From an uncultured Salinimicrobium sp. (lineage in GTDB: Bacteria > Bacteroidota > Bacteroidia > Flavobacteriales > Flavobacteriaceae): a stretch of DNA of 47,336 nucleotides. This document shows, piece after piece, positions 15,285 through 26,140 of this stretch (positions are counted from its first letter, which is position 1; every line of letters begins with the position of its first letter). The notes under the pieces are model-generated. The model saw nothing but the letters and a program-made list of their open reading frames with translations, had not been told where the DNA came from and did no database searches. Both the position numbers and the translations under genes were made by a program. The stretch is taken from assembly GCA_946887025.1 (NCBI GenBank), contig CAMPJY010000003.1, positions 1 to 47,336 on the forward strand, written 5' to 3'.

Positions 15285-15602
15285 ATGAAAGAGAGTTTGT
15301 ACGACATATTAAAAGGCAAATTTCTGGTCAATGAAGATGCGTTCAGGAACTGGAGATTTATCCTTTTTTGTACCCTGCTCGCGATTATCATGATCGGTAG
15401 TTCCCATCGGGCCGAAAGTAAGGTGCACGAGATAGCGAGGCTGAATGATGACGTGCTGGAATTGCGAAGTGAATTTCTGGATGGACGATCCCGTCTCATG
15501 CGATGGAAAATGGAATCGACAATTACCCGCAGGATGGAAAGAAGAGGAATCAAGCCTTCAGAAATACCGCCTACTAAAATTAGAATAATAGAATCCCAAT
15601 AA
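15285..15602 (+). CDS. ftsL: FtsL-like bitopic division protein
   Basis: Small protein of 105 aa: short cytoplasmic N-terminus, one membrane helix at about 24-40 (WRFILFCTLLAIIMIG), then a charged periplasmic stretch fit for a coiled coil. Sequence alone is weak evidence, since FtsL is very divergent. The position between rsmH and the septal penicillin-binding protein, plus size and topology, makes FtsL the natural call. It would link the FtsQ/FtsB-type complex to FtsW/FtsI. Confidence 0.8.
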   Translation: MKESLYDILKGKFLVNEDAFRNWRFILFCTLLAIIMIGSSHRAESKVHEIARLNDDVLELRSEFLDGRSRLMRWKMESTITRRMERRGIKPSEIPPTKIRIIESQ

Positions 15603-15610
15603 ACGCTTTC

Positions 15611-17617
15611 ATGTCTGCCACCGATAAGACCATATTGAACAGAATGTACTTTGTGACAGCCTGTATGTTTGTCTTCGCAATAGCGGTCGGACTTCAGCTG
15701 CTCAATATCCAGTTTGTTGAGGGGGATAAATACATAGCCCTGGCGGAGGAAAGGGCCTATAAGAATTTCACTATTCCGGCGAATAGGGGGAACCTGTACG
15801 ATGTGAACGGGAATCTTCTGGCTACCTCGATCCCGAAATACGATATCCGTTTTGACGCCGTAACTGTTACAGATAAAACTTTTGAAGAAAATATTATTCC
15901 CCTTTCTGAGGAGTTGTCCAGGATGTTTGGCGAATCCAGTGGACACTATGCGCAGAAGTTGCGCAGTGCCAGGGTAAACAGGCATCGATATCTGCTAATC
16001 GCCAGAAATCTTGGTTATTCTGATTACGTAAAGATCAAGAATTTCCCCATGTTCAGGCTCGGCGCCAATGCCGGAGGACTTATTGTTGAGCAGCGTACTG
16101 TAAGGGAACATCCTTTAGGGAAAATGGGGGAACGCACCGTTGGTTATGAGCGAAAGGATGAGCAGGGATATTACACCCGCGTCGGACTGGAAGGAGCCTT
16201 TGGTCCTTATCTGAGAGGTACGGCGGGAAGGCGCCTGAAACAGCGGATCGCGAAGGGACAATGGAAACCTATTAGTGATAATAATGAAGTGGAGCCAAAA
16301 GATGGTTACGATCTGATCTCGACCATCGACGTAAAGATACAGGATATCGCTCACCACGCCCTCCTGGAGCAGCTCGAAAAATATGAAGCCGATCATGGAT
16401 CAGTGGTTGTAATGGAGACATCGACCGGAGAAGTGAGGGCTATTTCTAATTTAGGCCGGACCTCGGACGGGAAGTATTATGAAAAGCTGAATTACGCAGT
16501 TGGGGAATCACATGAACCGGGTTCCACATTTAAACTCATGTCTCTGATAGTGGCAATGGAAGATAAGTATATCGATACCAGCACCGTCGTTGATACAGAG
16601 GGCGGAATCATCTCCTTCTATGGCAGAAAGGTGAGGGATTCCCGACGCGGAGGTTATGGCGAGATATCAGCAGCCAGAGCTATGGAAGTTTCTTCCAACG
16701 TGGGAATAGTAAAACTTATCCATGATAATTATAAGGACCAGCCACAGAAGTTCGTCGATGGTCTTAAGGACATGCACCTTCACGAAAGTCTGGGCCTTGC
16801 TATTAAAGGAGAAGGCAAGCCTTATATCCCTGAACCCGGCGATAAAAGATGGTCAGGTCTATCCCTCCCCTGGATGGCTTATGGTTATGGAAGTATCCAG
16901 ATCACGCCACTTCAGACTCTAACCTTCTACAATGCCATTGCCAATGGAGGTGAAATGCTGAAACCCCGATTCATCAAGGAAGTAAAGGCCTGGGACCGGA
17001 CCATCGAGAAATTCGAAAAGGAGGTGATCGATCCACAGATCTGTAGTCCTGAGACCATAGCAAAAGTAACTGACGTGCTGAAGAATGTCATAGAGAGGGG
17101 AACAGGCAGAAGCTTATATGACCCGGATTTTTCAATGGCTGGCAAAACAGGTACGGCACAAACTGAATACTGGAAGGAGGGCTGGGCCCAGAATCCTCAA
17201 TATATCTCCTCCTTCGTGGGGTTCTTTCCTGTTGAAGAACCAAAGTACTCCTGTATCGTGGTAATTCATAAGCCCCAGGCTAAGATTGGATTCTACGGGG
17301 CTGATGTCAGTGGACCTGTATTCAAAAAGATCGCACAAAAAATTTTTACAGATACCCCTGTGGTAGATGAATTCGATGCCCTGGATGTTTCCAATCCGGT
17401 GATCGAAGAGGATTATGAAAAATATTTTGCCATGGCGCGGAAGGTAAAGGAAGTGATGCCTGACCTGAAGGGCATGCCAGCCATGGATGCAATATCCCTG
17501 CTGGAGAACCTGGGACTGGAAGTTGAGGTTTCGGGAACCGGGGAAGTCGTGCAGCAGTCAGTAAAACCCGGGGAGGAGATCGAACCAAATCAAACGATAA
17601 ACCTGAAGTTAAGTTGA
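15611..17617 (+). CDS. ftsI: Septal peptidoglycan transpeptidase FtsI (class B PBP with PASTA domain)
   Basis: Penicillin-binding protein that cross-links septal peptidoglycan together with FtsW. One N-terminal membrane helix (about 12-33), a pedestal domain with the PANRGNLYDVNGNLLA motif (56-71), then the transpeptidase: S305-T-F-K308 (active-site serine), SSN at 361-363, and KTGTAQ near 510. The C-terminus (about 615-668) is a PASTA domain (MPDLKGMPAMDAISLLENLGL). Length is 668 aa. Its stop overlaps the murE start by 4 nt. The single PASTA resembles Gram-positive SpoVD-type enzymes but is usual in this phylum. Confidence 0.94.
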   Translation: MSATDKTILNRMYFVTACMFVFAIAVGLQLLNIQFVEGDKYIALAEERAYKNFTIPANRGNLYDVNGNLLATSIPKYDIRFDAVTVTDKTFEENIIPLSEELSRMFGESSGHYAQKLRSARVNRHRYLLIARNLGYSDYVKIKNFPMFRLGANAGGLIVEQRTVREHPLGKMGERTVGYERKDEQGYYTRVGLEGAFGPYLRGTAGRRLKQRIAKGQWKPISDNNEVEPKDGYDLISTIDVKIQDIAHHALLEQLEKYEADHGSVVVMETSTGEVRAISNLGRTSDGKYYEKLNYAVGESHEPGSTFKLMSLIVAMEDKYIDTSTVVDTEGGIISFYGRKVRDSRRGGYGEISAARAMEVSSNVGIVKLIHDNYKDQPQKFVDGLKDMHLHESLGLAIKGEGKPYIPEPGDKRWSGLSLPWMAYGYGSIQITPLQTLTFYNAIANGGEMLKPRFIKEVKAWDRTIEKFEKEVIDPQICSPETIAKVTDVLKNVIERGTGRSLYDPDFSMAGKTGTAQTEYWKEGWAQNPQYISSFVGFFPVEEPKYSCIVVIHKPQAKIGFYGADVSGPVFKKIAQKIFTDTPVVDEFDALDVSNPVIEEDYEKYFAMARKVKEVMPDLKGMPAMDAISLLENLGLEVEVSGTGEVVQQSVKPGEEIEPNQTINLKLS

Positions 17618-19077
17618 TCACACTTAAAGACATATTATACAAGGTATCGCTGGAAGCGGTGGTTGGAAATACCAACCTGGCTATCAACAATATTCAGTTC
17701 GACTCCAGAAAAGTCGAACTGAACGATGTTTTTGTAGCTATTAAGGGAACTGCATCCGATGGGCATGAATTCATTGCCACCGCCGCAGCTCAAGGGGCTC
17801 TTGCAATTATATGCGAGGACCTGCCCGATAATGTAGTGAATGGGGTTACCTATGTTAGGGTTCAGAATTCACAGAGGGCTCTGGCGATAATGGCTGCCAA
17901 CTATTATGGAAATCCTTCAGAAAATCTAAAACTGGTCGGGGTAACTGGGACCAATGGAAAAACCACTATTGCTTCTCTTCTTTACCAATTGTTTACCAAA
18001 GCCGGGTATAAAGTAGGGCTTTTGTCGACTGTCCAGATAATGGTAGGAGAAAAGGTTTTTAAAGCCACTCATACCACCCCCGATTCCCTCAGTATAAATT
18101 CCTATTTGAAACTGATGAATGAGGCTGGGGTGGAATATTGTTTTATGGAGGTGAGTTCCCACGGGGTGGCCCAGCACAGGACAACAGGTCTGGCTTTCGC
18201 CGGGGGGATATTTACTAATTTATCCCATGACCATTTAGATTATCACCATTCCTTTGCCGAATACAGGGACGTAAAGAAGCGATTCTTTGATGAGCTTCCC
18301 GCCTCAGCATTTGCGCTTGTGAATGTAGATGATAAAAACGGGGCTGTAATGCTTCAGAACACCAGGGCGAAGAAATATACCTATGCCATTAAATCTTATG
18401 CAGATTACAAGGCCAGGATCCTGGAAAATGAATTTAGCGGGCTTCTATTAAAGCTGAATGAGCAGGAGGTATGGACCAAACTGATCGGAACTTTCAACGC
18501 ATACAATATCCTTGCTATTTATGCCACGTCTGAACTTCTGGGCCTGAAAACCATCGAAAGTCTTCGGCTCATAAGTGACCTTACTTCCGTAGCCGGAAGA
18601 TTCCAGTATTTCATTTCAGATACGAAGGTCACGGCCATAGTAGATTATGCGCATACTCCTGACGCGCTGGAGAACGTATTGCAGACCATCAACAGTATCA
18701 GGACCAAGAATGAGGAATTGATAACCGTGGTAGGCTGCGGGGGAGACCGGGACAGGACGAAGCGGCCCAAGATGGGGCATATTGCTTCTGAGCTGAGTAC
18801 CAAGGTTATCTTCACGAGTGACAACCCTCGGACAGAGGATCCTGAGAAAATCATTGAAGAGGTGGAAGCGGGAGTGGAACCTCAGAATTATAAGAAAATC
18901 ATGTCCATCACAAGCAGGAAGCAGGCCATCAAGACTGCCTGTCAACTGGCGGGTCCCAATGATATAATCCTGATAGCAGGAAAGGGGCATGAAACATATC
19001 AGGAGATTAAGGGAGTCCGCACGGATTTTAATGATCTGGAGATTGTGACCGAATTTCTTAAGGAATTAAATAAATAA
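17614..19077 (+). CDS. murE: UDP-N-acetylmuramoyl-L-alanyl-D-glutamate--2,6-diaminopimelate ligase MurE
   Basis: Cytoplasmic Mur ligase that adds the third stem-peptide residue. The ATP loop GVTGTNGKTT is at 109-118. The mDAP-selecting motif DNPR is at 403-406, so the cell wall should contain meso-diaminopimelate and not lysine. The Mur-ligase histidine and C-terminal domain (GKGHETYQ) are intact. Length is 487 aa. It starts at TTG within a TTGA overlap with ftsI; no ATG fits the conserved N-terminus (ITLKDIL). Confidence 0.95.
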   Translation: MITLKDILYKVSLEAVVGNTNLAINNIQFDSRKVELNDVFVAIKGTASDGHEFIATAAAQGALAIICEDLPDNVVNGVTYVRVQNSQRALAIMAANYYGNPSENLKLVGVTGTNGKTTIASLLYQLFTKAGYKVGLLSTVQIMVGEKVFKATHTTPDSLSINSYLKLMNEAGVEYCFMEVSSHGVAQHRTTGLAFAGGIFTNLSHDHLDYHHSFAEYRDVKKRFFDELPASAFALVNVDDKNGAVMLQNTRAKKYTYAIKSYADYKARILENEFSGLLLKLNEQEVWTKLIGTFNAYNILAIYATSELLGLKTIESLRLISDLTSVAGRFQYFISDTKVTAIVDYAHTPDALENVLQTINSIRTKNEELITVVGCGGDRDRTKRPKMGHIASELSTKVIFTSDNPRTEDPEKIIEEVEAGVEPQNYKKIMSITSRKQAIKTACQLAGPNDIILIAGKGHETYQEIKGVRTDFNDLEIVTEFLKELNK

Positions 19078-19098
19078 CCAGCACCAAGAGTAGAAAAT

Positions 19099-20337
19099 AT
19101 GCTGTACCACCTGTTTGAATATCTTGAAAGCCACTACACTTTTCCCGGAGAGCGGCTGTATCAGTATATTTCCTTCCGTTCGGCCATGGCTATAATATTC
19201 TCGCTGGGAGTCTCTACCATTTATGGAAAGAAGATCATCAATTTCCTCCAGAAGAAACAGGTGGGAGAAAGTGTGAGGGAACTGGGGCTTGTGGGACAGA
19301 CAGAAAAGGCAGGAACCCCGACAATGGGGGGGATCATCATCATAATTTCTACCCTTATTCCCGTGCTCCTGTTCGCTAACCTTACCAATATTTACGTGCT
19401 GCTCCTCATTGTGGCTGCCCTTTGGATGGGGGCTATAGGATTTGTGGATGACTACATAAAGACCTTCAAAAAAGATAAGGAGGGGCTGAAAGGCAGGTTT
19501 AAGGTGATTGGCCAGATAGGTCTTGGAATCATTGTAGGAGCCACCATATACTTCCATCCCGGAATAACGATAAAAGAAAATCCCATTATTCCAGGTCAGA
19601 AGTCGGCGGTGGAATTGATATCCTCGAGTGAGCAGGTAGATGTTTCCCCCGAAGAGAAATCTACTAAAACAACTATTCCTTTTGTCAAGAACAACGAATT
19701 TGATTATGCCAGCCTGATCACCTGGATCAATCCGGGTTGGGAGAAATATGCCTGGCTGGTCTTCATTCCTATAGTGATCTTTATAGTCACCGCAGTTTCC
19801 AATGGTGCCAACCTCACCGATGGAATAGACGGACTGGCAGCAGGATCCTCAGCAATCATAGTACTGGCGCTGGGTCTTTTTGCCTGGGTGTCAGGTAACA
19901 TCATTTTTTCTGATTACCTGAACGTAATGTATATCCCACGATCGGGAGAAATGACGATTTTCATTTCCGCCTTTGCAGGTGCGCTGGTAGGATTCCTATG
20001 GTACAATACCTTTCCGGCCCAGGTGTTCATGGGAGATACCGGGAGCCTTACCATTGGTGGTATAATCGCCGTTCTGGCAATTGCAACAAGAAAAGAACTC
20101 CTGATCCCTATCCTATGCGGGGTTTTTCTGATAGAAAATCTTTCAGTGGTCCTGCAGGTCAGCTGGTTCAAATACACCCGTAAAAAATATGGGGAAGGCC
20201 GAAGGATCTTCCTGATGTCCCCGCTGCACCATCATTACCAGAAGGCGGGTTTCCATGAAAGTAAGATCGTCGTTCGATTCTGGATCATCGGGATCTTCCT
20301 GGCGATCGTAACAGTTGTAACCCTAAAACTGAGATAA
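19099..20337 (+). CDS. mraY: Phospho-N-acetylmuramoyl-pentapeptide-transferase MraY
   Basis: Integral membrane enzyme that moves phospho-MurNAc-pentapeptide onto undecaprenyl phosphate to form lipid I. It has about ten predicted membrane helices. It shows GTPTMGG near 74-80, FVDDYIK (the Asp-Asp motif), [16 protein letters not shown] and the final HHHYQKAG motif. At 412 aa it is longer than the roughly 360-aa E. coli enzyme. The extra length is mostly one charged insertion between helices at about 160-210 (from [15 protein letters not shown] to the KNNEFDYAS stretch), as I recall for other Bacteroidetes. Confidence 0.95.
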   Translation: MLYHLFEYLESHYTFPGERLYQYISFRSAMAIIFSLGVSTIYGKKIINFLQKKQVGESVRELGLVGQTEKAGTPTMGGIIIIISTLIPVLLFANLTNIYVLLLIVAALWMGAIGFVDDYIKTFKKDKEGLKGRFKVIGQIGLGIIVGATIYFHPGITIKENPIIPGQKSAVELISSSEQVDVSPEEKSTKTTIPFVKNNEFDYASLITWINPGWEKYAWLVFIPIVIFIVTAVSNGANLTDGIDGLAAGSSAIIVLALGLFAWVSGNIIFSDYLNVMYIPRSGEMTIFISAFAGALVGFLWYNTFPAQVFMGDTGSLTIGGIIAVLAIATRKELLIPILCGVFLIENLSVVLQVSWFKYTRKKYGEGRRIFLMSPLHHHYQKAGFHESKIVVRFWIIGIFLAIVTVVTLKLR

Positions 20338-20375
20338 GAGTAAAAGATTCAATAATCGGATAAGAAATTCCAAAA

Positions 20376-21749
20376 GTGACCGTGACAAATACCAGTAACA
20401 TAACCAATTCTGAAAAATCATTTCTCGTCATCCTTGGTGGCGGAGAGAGCGGAGTGGGGACTGCCATACTTGCAAAAAAGCAGGGGTATCAGGTATTTGT
20501 TTCAGACAAGGGAGAGATTCAGGAGAAATATAAAAACTCTCTTATTCAGCATGATATTGATTGGGAGGAGAAGCAGCATTCGGAGGAAAAGATTTTTAAG
20601 GCAGATTTAGTAATGAAGAGTCCGGGAATTCCGGAAGATGCCCCATTGGTGAATCTCATCCGAGGAAAGGGAGTCAGAGTTATCTCTGAAATAGAATTTG
20701 CGGCAAAATTTACCGACGCCACTATTATTGGTATTACAGGCAGTAATGGCAAAACCACCACCACCAGGCTCACCCACCATATTCTTTCCAACGCAGGCCT
20801 GAATGTCGGGATGGCAGGAAATATAGGAGACAGTTTTGCAAAACAGGTGGCCGAAACCAATGCTGAATATTACGTACTGGAGCTCAGTAGCTTTCAGCTG
20901 GACGGGATCGAGGAATTCAGGCCTCATATTGCGGTGCTGACCAACATCACGCCAGACCATTTGGACAGGTATCATCATAATTACAGTGAGTATATCTCTT
21001 CCAAATTCAGAATCCTCAAAAATCAGACGGAGGAGGATTTTTTCATCTACGACGCAGACAACCAAATCATAACCCAGTGGCTTGAGGAATTTCCCAGTAG
21101 CCCCCGAAAATTGCCTTTCTCCCTTGAAAAGGAGGTAGAGGATGGCGCCTTTATAAAGAACAACCAGATTACGATAACCATAGATAACAACGAATTAACC
21201 ATGCCCAATTCAACTTTATCCCTTGAGGGGAAACACAATGCCAAGAATGCCATGGCTGCTGCCACAGTAGCCCAGTTATTGAGAATAAGGAAAGAAACCA
21301 TCCGGGAAAGCCTGGAAAGCTTTCAGGGAGTGGAGCACCGACTTGAAAAAGTTTTAAAAATTAATAATGTACAGTATATTAACGATTCCAAGGCTACCAA
21401 TGTGAACGCCACTTATTATGCTCTGGAAAGCATGGAAGCGGAAACTGTCTGGATAGTAGGGGGAGTGGACAAGGGAAATGAATATTCCGAGCTCACGCAA
21501 CTGGTTAATGAAAAGGTGAAAGCTATCATCTGTCTTGGCATTGACAACAGCAGGATTCTGGCAGCTTTTGGAAATTGTGTTGATACCATCGTGGAATCCC
21601 AATCAATGGAGGAGGCGGTGAATATGGCTTACAGACTGGCGGAAAGAGGTGATGCTGTCCTGTTGTCTCCTGCATGCGCGAGTTTCGATCTGTTTCAGAA
21701 TTACGAAGACAGAGGCAGGCAGTTTAAAGAGGCGGTGCGGAATCTATAA
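20376..21749 (+). CDS. murD: UDP-N-acetylmuramoylalanine--D-glutamate ligase MurD
   Basis: Adds D-glutamate to UDP-MurNAc-L-Ala. It shows the N-terminal nucleotide-binding start VILGGGESGVGTAILAKK, the ATP loop GITGSNGKTTTT near 122-133, the LELSSFQLDGI motif, NDSKATNVNAT and the SPACASFD block near the C-terminus. Length is 457 aa with the GTG start at 20376. The first 14-16 residues (Thr/Ser/Asn-rich) precede the conserved domain, so the true start may be a little further in. Confidence 0.94.
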   Translation: MTVTNTSNITNSEKSFLVILGGGESGVGTAILAKKQGYQVFVSDKGEIQEKYKNSLIQHDIDWEEKQHSEEKIFKADLVMKSPGIPEDAPLVNLIRGKGVRVISEIEFAAKFTDATIIGITGSNGKTTTTRLTHHILSNAGLNVGMAGNIGDSFAKQVAETNAEYYVLELSSFQLDGIEEFRPHIAVLTNITPDHLDRYHHNYSEYISSKFRILKNQTEEDFFIYDADNQIITQWLEEFPSSPRKLPFSLEKEVEDGAFIKNNQITITIDNNELTMPNSTLSLEGKHNAKNAMAAATVAQLLRIRKETIRESLESFQGVEHRLEKVLKINNVQYINDSKATNVNATYYALESMEAETVWIVGGVDKGNEYSELTQLVNEKVKAIICLGIDNSRILAAFGNCVDTIVESQSMEEAVNMAYRLAERGDAVLLSPACASFDLFQNYEDRGRQFKEAVRNL

Positions 21750-21779
21750 GAAGAGTATTAATTCCTGAAGCGAGATGAC

Positions 21780-22982
21780 ATGAGTAACTTTTTCTCAAAA
21801 ATACGTGGAGATAAAACCATCTGGGCCCTGACCGCCCTGCTGGCAGTCTTTTCGTTCCTGCCGGTGTACAGCGCCAGTAGCAATCTTGCTTATTTATATG
21901 GTGACGGAAGTACTTTCCAATATCTGGTAAATCATTTTATTTACCTGTTCCTCGGGTTCGTTATTATGTTCTTTGTACACAAGGTGCCTTATACCTATTT
22001 CAGGGGGCTTTCGGTGATTGGCATTCCTTTGCTCATAATTTTGCTGGGGTACACGCTTTCCCAGGGAACTACCATTGATGGCGCCAACGCAAGCCGGTGG
22101 ATAAATATCCCTTTCCTCAATAAGACCTTCCAGACCTCTACCCTGGCATCGGTGGTCCTGATGACCTATGTGGCTAAATACATGGCCAAAATGAAGGACA
22201 GGGAATACAGTTTTAAACAATCAATTTTACCCCTTTGGCTGCCCGTAGGTATCATATTAATGCTAATTTTGCCGGCCAACTTTTCCACGACTGCCATTAT
22301 TTTCAGTATGGTGCTTCTGTTGGTGTTCATCGGAGGTTATCCTATTAAATATCTAACGGCGATTGTAGGTACGGGAATCGTGGTTCTGGGCATTTTTATG
22401 CTGACTGCCAAAGCTATCCCGGGTTTATTTCCCAACAGGGTGGATACCTGGATAAGCAGGATCGAGAATTTTTCGAATGACGAGGTGACCGAGGCCGATT
22501 ACCAGATCGAAAAGGCTAAGATTGCCATCGCGAGCGGGGGAGTAACAGGAGTAGGAATTGGAAAGAGTATTCAACGGAATTTTCTACCGCAATCCTCTTC
22601 CGATTTTATTTATGCCATTATCGTTGAGGAAATGGGCCTAATAGGTGCTTTCGGAGTGATGCTGATCTACCTGATCCTGCTGTTCCGGATCATTATTGTA
22701 GCCACCAAGGCCGAATCAGTTTTCGGGAAGTTGCTGGTGGTGGGAGTAGGTTTGCCCATTGTCTTTCAGGCATTGGTGAATATGGCGGTAGCCGTGGAAT
22801 TATTTCCTGTGACAGGGCAGACCCTTCCCCTTATAAGCAGTGGGGGATCGTCTATCTGGATGACCTGTCTCGCCATAGGAATGGTTTTAAGTGTCAGTGC
22901 CCGAAGGGAGGCAGAGATACGAAAACTGGAAGAAGAAAAAGAAGAAGATAATCCGCTTGCAATTTTAAGCGAAGCTATATGA
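21780..22982 (+). CDS. ftsW: Septal peptidoglycan glycosyltransferase FtsW
   Basis: SEDS-family polymerase of lipid II at the division site, partner of FtsI. Multi-pass membrane protein with about nine to ten helices. It shows the GANASRWI motif near 103-110, the [10 protein letters not shown] stretch, the conserved [19 protein letters not shown] block, and the [13 protein letters not shown] signature. Length is 400 aa. It overlaps murG by 4 nt (ATGA). Confidence 0.95.
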   Translation: MSNFFSKIRGDKTIWALTALLAVFSFLPVYSASSNLAYLYGDGSTFQYLVNHFIYLFLGFVIMFFVHKVPYTYFRGLSVIGIPLLIILLGYTLSQGTTIDGANASRWINIPFLNKTFQTSTLASVVLMTYVAKYMAKMKDREYSFKQSILPLWLPVGIILMLILPANFSTTAIIFSMVLLLVFIGGYPIKYLTAIVGTGIVVLGIFMLTAKAIPGLFPNRVDTWISRIENFSNDEVTEADYQIEKAKIAIASGGVTGVGIGKSIQRNFLPQSSSDFIYAIIVEEMGLIGAFGVMLIYLILLFRIIIVATKAESVFGKLLVVGVGLPIVFQALVNMAVAVELFPVTGQTLPLISSGGSSIWMTCLAIGMVLSVSARREAEIRKLEEEKEEDNPLAILSEAI

Positions 22983-24079
22983 AAGAATTACGTGTCATAC
23001 TATCTGGTGGAGGTACGGGAGGTCATATCTATCCCGCCATTTCCATTGCTAACGAAATCAAGCTCCGGTTTCCCAATGCGGAGGTGCTTTTCGTGGGAGC
23101 AAAAGATCGTATGGAGATGAAGAAAGTCCCCGAAGCCGGTTATACTATTGAAGGCCTGTGGATAAGTGGCATCCAACGTAATTTATCCCCTAAAAACCTG
23201 CTGTTCCCTTTCAAATTGATGAGCAGCCTCTGGAATGCAGGAAGAATAATCAGCAGGTTCAAGCCGGACCTGGTGATAGGAACCGGGGGATTTGCCAGTG
23301 GACCTTTGCTCCAGGTAGCAAATCAGAGAAATATCCCGACCCTTTTGCAGGAGCAGAATTCCTTGCCGGGGATCACCAATAAACTCCTTGCCAGGAAAGC
23401 AGACGTTATCTGTACGGCATATGAGAACATGGAGCGTTACTTTCCAGCGGAAAAGGTGGTGCTGACAGGAAATCCTGTGCGGCAGGATCTTTTACAGGTG
23501 GACCATAAAAGGGAGAAGGGGCAGGAGTATTTTAAACTGGATCTCACACGTAAGACAGTGCTGGTATTGGGGGGAAGTCTGGGGGCGAGAAAAATAAATC
23601 AGCTGGTGGAGAGCCAACTGGAGAAATTCGAGAAGCACGGAATGCAGCTTATCTGGCAAACCGGTTCTTTGTATTTCGATGAGTATAAAAAATATGAGGG
23701 CAGGGAAAATCTCCGGGTGCTGGAGTTCCTGAACAGGATGGACCTGGCCTATTCAGCCGCTGATGTGATCATTTCACGGGCAGGGGCAGGTACAGTTTCG
23801 GAACTTTGTATTGTGGGCAAACCTGTAGTGTTTATTCCTTCCCCTAATGTGGCGGAGGATCATCAGAGCAAAAACGCCCTTGCCGTAGCCGAAAAAGATG
23901 CCGCAGTGGTTATTTCCGAAGAAAAGCTGGATTCGAGTTTTTCAAACTTATTTTTCTCGCTGATGGAATCTCCCGAAAAGCTGCAAAGCCTTTCTTTAAA
24001 TATTAAAAAACTGGCAAAGCCTTTTGCTACGGCAAACATTGTAGACCAGATAGAAAAATTGATCAGAGATAAAAAGTGA
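22979..24079 (+). CDS. murG: Undecaprenyldiphospho-muramoylpentapeptide beta-N-acetylglucosaminyltransferase MurG
   Basis: Peripheral membrane GT-B enzyme that adds GlcNAc to lipid I, giving lipid II. It shows [11 protein letters not shown] at residues 10-20, the second Gly-rich loop GTGGFASGP, the third [10 protein letters not shown], and the UDP-GlcNAc motif [11 protein letters not shown] with the following EDHQSKNA. Length is 366 aa. ATGA overlap with ftsW and GTGA overlap with murC show tight coupling. Confidence 0.96.
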   Translation: MKELRVILSGGGTGGHIYPAISIANEIKLRFPNAEVLFVGAKDRMEMKKVPEAGYTIEGLWISGIQRNLSPKNLLFPFKLMSSLWNAGRIISRFKPDLVIGTGGFASGPLLQVANQRNIPTLLQEQNSLPGITNKLLARKADVICTAYENMERYFPAEKVVLTGNPVRQDLLQVDHKREKGQEYFKLDLTRKTVLVLGGSLGARKINQLVESQLEKFEKHGMQLIWQTGSLYFDEYKKYEGRENLRVLEFLNRMDLAYSAADVIISRAGAGTVSELCIVGKPVVFIPSPNVAEDHQSKNALAVAEKDAAVVISEEKLDSSFSNLFFSLMESPEKLQSLSLNIKKLAKPFATANIVDQIEKLIRDKK

Positions 24080-25431
24080 ACAGTTTCAGCAACATAAAGA
24101 ATTTTTACTTCCTTGGAATCGGCGGGATTGGAATGAGTGCCCTGGCACGCTATTTCAATGCCCTGGGCAAGAATGTTGCGGGAACTGACAGGCATAGCTC
24201 AGAACTTACCAGAACCCTGGAAGCAGAAGGGATACAGGTAATTTATTCAACAGATACCAATCTTATACCTGAGGCTTTTATAACAGATAAAGAAAGCCTG
24301 ATTGTTTATACCCCTGCCATTTCAGGAAATAATCCACAATACCAGTTTTTCCTGACCAATGGGTACAGCATTAAGAAAAGAGCCCGGGTGTTGGGAGAAA
24401 TTACCAGGGGCAGCAATACCTTGGCGGTGGCCGGCACACATGGAAAAACAACTACTACGGCTATACTGGCGCACCTGTTGAAATATTCAGGGGCCAAAGT
24501 ATCTGCATTCCTGGGCGGGATCAGCGAGAATTATCAAAGCAATCTTATCCTGGCGGGCAATGAGGTCATAGTGGTGGAAGCCGATGAATATGACAGGTCT
24601 TTCCTGCAGTTGTCCCCCAATATAGCTGCGGTTACCTCCATGGATGCCGATCATCTGGATATCTATGGGGAAGCGCAGCAGCTGGAGGATTCTTTTAAAG
24701 CATTCGCTAATCTGGTACCTGACGAGGGAAAACTCTTCCATAAAAAGGGCCTTCCCCTAAATGGGGTCTCTATTGCAGTGGAAGAAGAAGCAGATATCAG
24801 CATCAGCAATATACGCATTGAGAACGGCACTTATCTTTTTGATCTTGATCTTGAAGGGGAGCTCCTCCGGGATCTGAACCTGAGCCTGCCCGGCAGGCAC
24901 AATCTTTTTAATGCAGCTATCGCCCTTGCCATGGCTTCTGCTTATGGGATTCGCAATGACTCATTAAAAGCTGCTCTCTCCGAATTCAGGGGCGTGCAAC
25001 GAAGATTTTCTTATAGGATCAGGACAGAGGATTTCGTCCTGATCGACGATTATGCCCATCACCCAGAAGAGATCAGGGCCGCCCATGAGGCGGTGAGGGC
25101 TATGCATCCTGCAAAGGAGGTGCTGGTTGTGTTCCAGCCCCATCTTTTCAGCCGTACCAGAGACTTTGCAGATGATTTTGCAGCCAGTCTTGATCTGTTC
25201 GATCAGGTGAGGCTGCTGGACATCTATCCTGCGCGTGAGGAAGCCATGGAAGGCATTACCTCAGAATGGCTGCTGGGGAAACTTGAGAAAGTAAATAAAA
25301 AATTAATTGAAAAAGCCTCCCTGGTGGAGGAAATCAAAGCCTCCGGGGCCCCTGTAGTCATATTTCTGGGAGCCGGGGATATTGGAGAAGAAGTTGAAAA
25401 AGTAAGAAAAACCCTGTGTAATGAAAATTAA
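24076..25431 (+). CDS. murC: UDP-N-acetylmuramate--L-alanine ligase MurC
   Basis: First Mur ligase: joins L-alanine to UDP-MurNAc. It shows the opening [16 protein letters not shown], the ATP loop [11 protein letters not shown] near 118-128, [22 protein letters not shown] and the FQPHLFSRT block. Length is 451 aa. It starts at GTG within the murG stop. The genes for MurB and Ddl, present in many dcw clusters at this point, are missing here. Confidence 0.96.
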   Translation: MNSFSNIKNFYFLGIGGIGMSALARYFNALGKNVAGTDRHSSELTRTLEAEGIQVIYSTDTNLIPEAFITDKESLIVYTPAISGNNPQYQFFLTNGYSIKKRARVLGEITRGSNTLAVAGTHGKTTTTAILAHLLKYSGAKVSAFLGGISENYQSNLILAGNEVIVVEADEYDRSFLQLSPNIAAVTSMDADHLDIYGEAQQLEDSFKAFANLVPDEGKLFHKKGLPLNGVSIAVEEEADISISNIRIENGTYLFDLDLEGELLRDLNLSLPGRHNLFNAAIALAMASAYGIRNDSLKAALSEFRGVQRRFSYRIRTEDFVLIDDYAHHPEEIRAAHEAVRAMHPAKEVLVVFQPHLFSRTRDFADDFAASLDLFDQVRLLDIYPAREEAMEGITSEWLLGKLEKVNKKLIEKASLVEEIKASGAPVVIFLGAGDIGEEVEKVRKTLCNEN

Positions 25432-26137
25432 CTGGAACTACATAAAAGCCGTCGTGCTGGTGGGACTCGCCCTCTTCCTTTTTTCCTTCGCGAAAAACAG
25501 AAATGAGGCCCGGAAGATCTCTGAAGTAAAACTTCATTTTACTAACTCCGAAAACCTATATGTCACTGAAGAAGCGGTTAATAAATTGTTAATACAAAAT
25601 GAAGTGAAGGTTCAGAGCATAGGTAAAGAAACTTTAGATTTGAATAGGGTGGAGGCTGTTCTTGATACTCACTCCATGATAGAAAATGCCGAAGTGTTTA
25701 TGAGTATCGACGGCAAACTGGGGGCAACAATCACACAAAGAAAACCAATAGCCAGAGTTCTGGATGCTTCCTCATACTATATTGACAGACAGGGACGTAA
25801 GATGCCGCTATCCCAGTATCACTCAGCAAGAGTGCCGCTGGTAACGGGAATCTCGGAGGAGCAGCTGCAGGAGGTGTATCCTTTGCTGGAGTATATCAAG
25901 GGGGACGAATTTTTGTCTCACCACATTACAGCCATCAACAGGGACAAGTCTGGACTCTATAGGTTGGAGTTAAGGGAATTGGAATTTGAGCTGTTCTTCG
26001 GAACGCTGCAGGATATAGAAAAGAAGTTTAACAATTTTAAAGCCTTTTATCAGAAAGCCATGAAAGATAAAAAGCTGAATACCTATTCAAAAGTGGACCT
26101 GCAATTTGGAAACCAGGTGGTGTGCACTAAAAAATAA
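25421..26137 (+). CDS. ftsQ: Cell division protein FtsQ
   Basis: Bitopic divisome protein that recruits FtsL/FtsB-type partners. Short cytoplasmic tail, membrane helix at about 8-25 (IKAVVLVGLALFLFSFA), then a periplasmic POTRA/FtsQ-type region (VKLHFTNSENLYVTEEAVN, then IENAEVFMSIDGKLGATI). Length is 238 aa. It overlaps murC by 11 nt and is 3 nt from ftsA. Its position between murC and ftsA supports the call strongly even though sequence conservation is low. Confidence 0.9.
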   Translation: MKINWNYIKAVVLVGLALFLFSFAKNRNEARKISEVKLHFTNSENLYVTEEAVNKLLIQNEVKVQSIGKETLDLNRVEAVLDTHSMIENAEVFMSIDGKLGATITQRKPIARVLDASSYYIDRQGRKMPLSQYHSARVPLVTGISEEQLQEVYPLLEYIKGDEFLSHHITAINRDKSGLYRLELRELEFELFFGTLQDIEKKFNNFKAFYQKAMKDKKLNTYSKVDLQFGNQVVCTKK

Positions 26138-26140
26138 AAT

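Noticed and set aside
15143..15985. Open minus-strand frame of 280 codons across rsmH, ftsL and ftsI
   Set aside because: It is antisense to three well-supported genes, has no recognisable motif, and its composition follows from the opposite strand.
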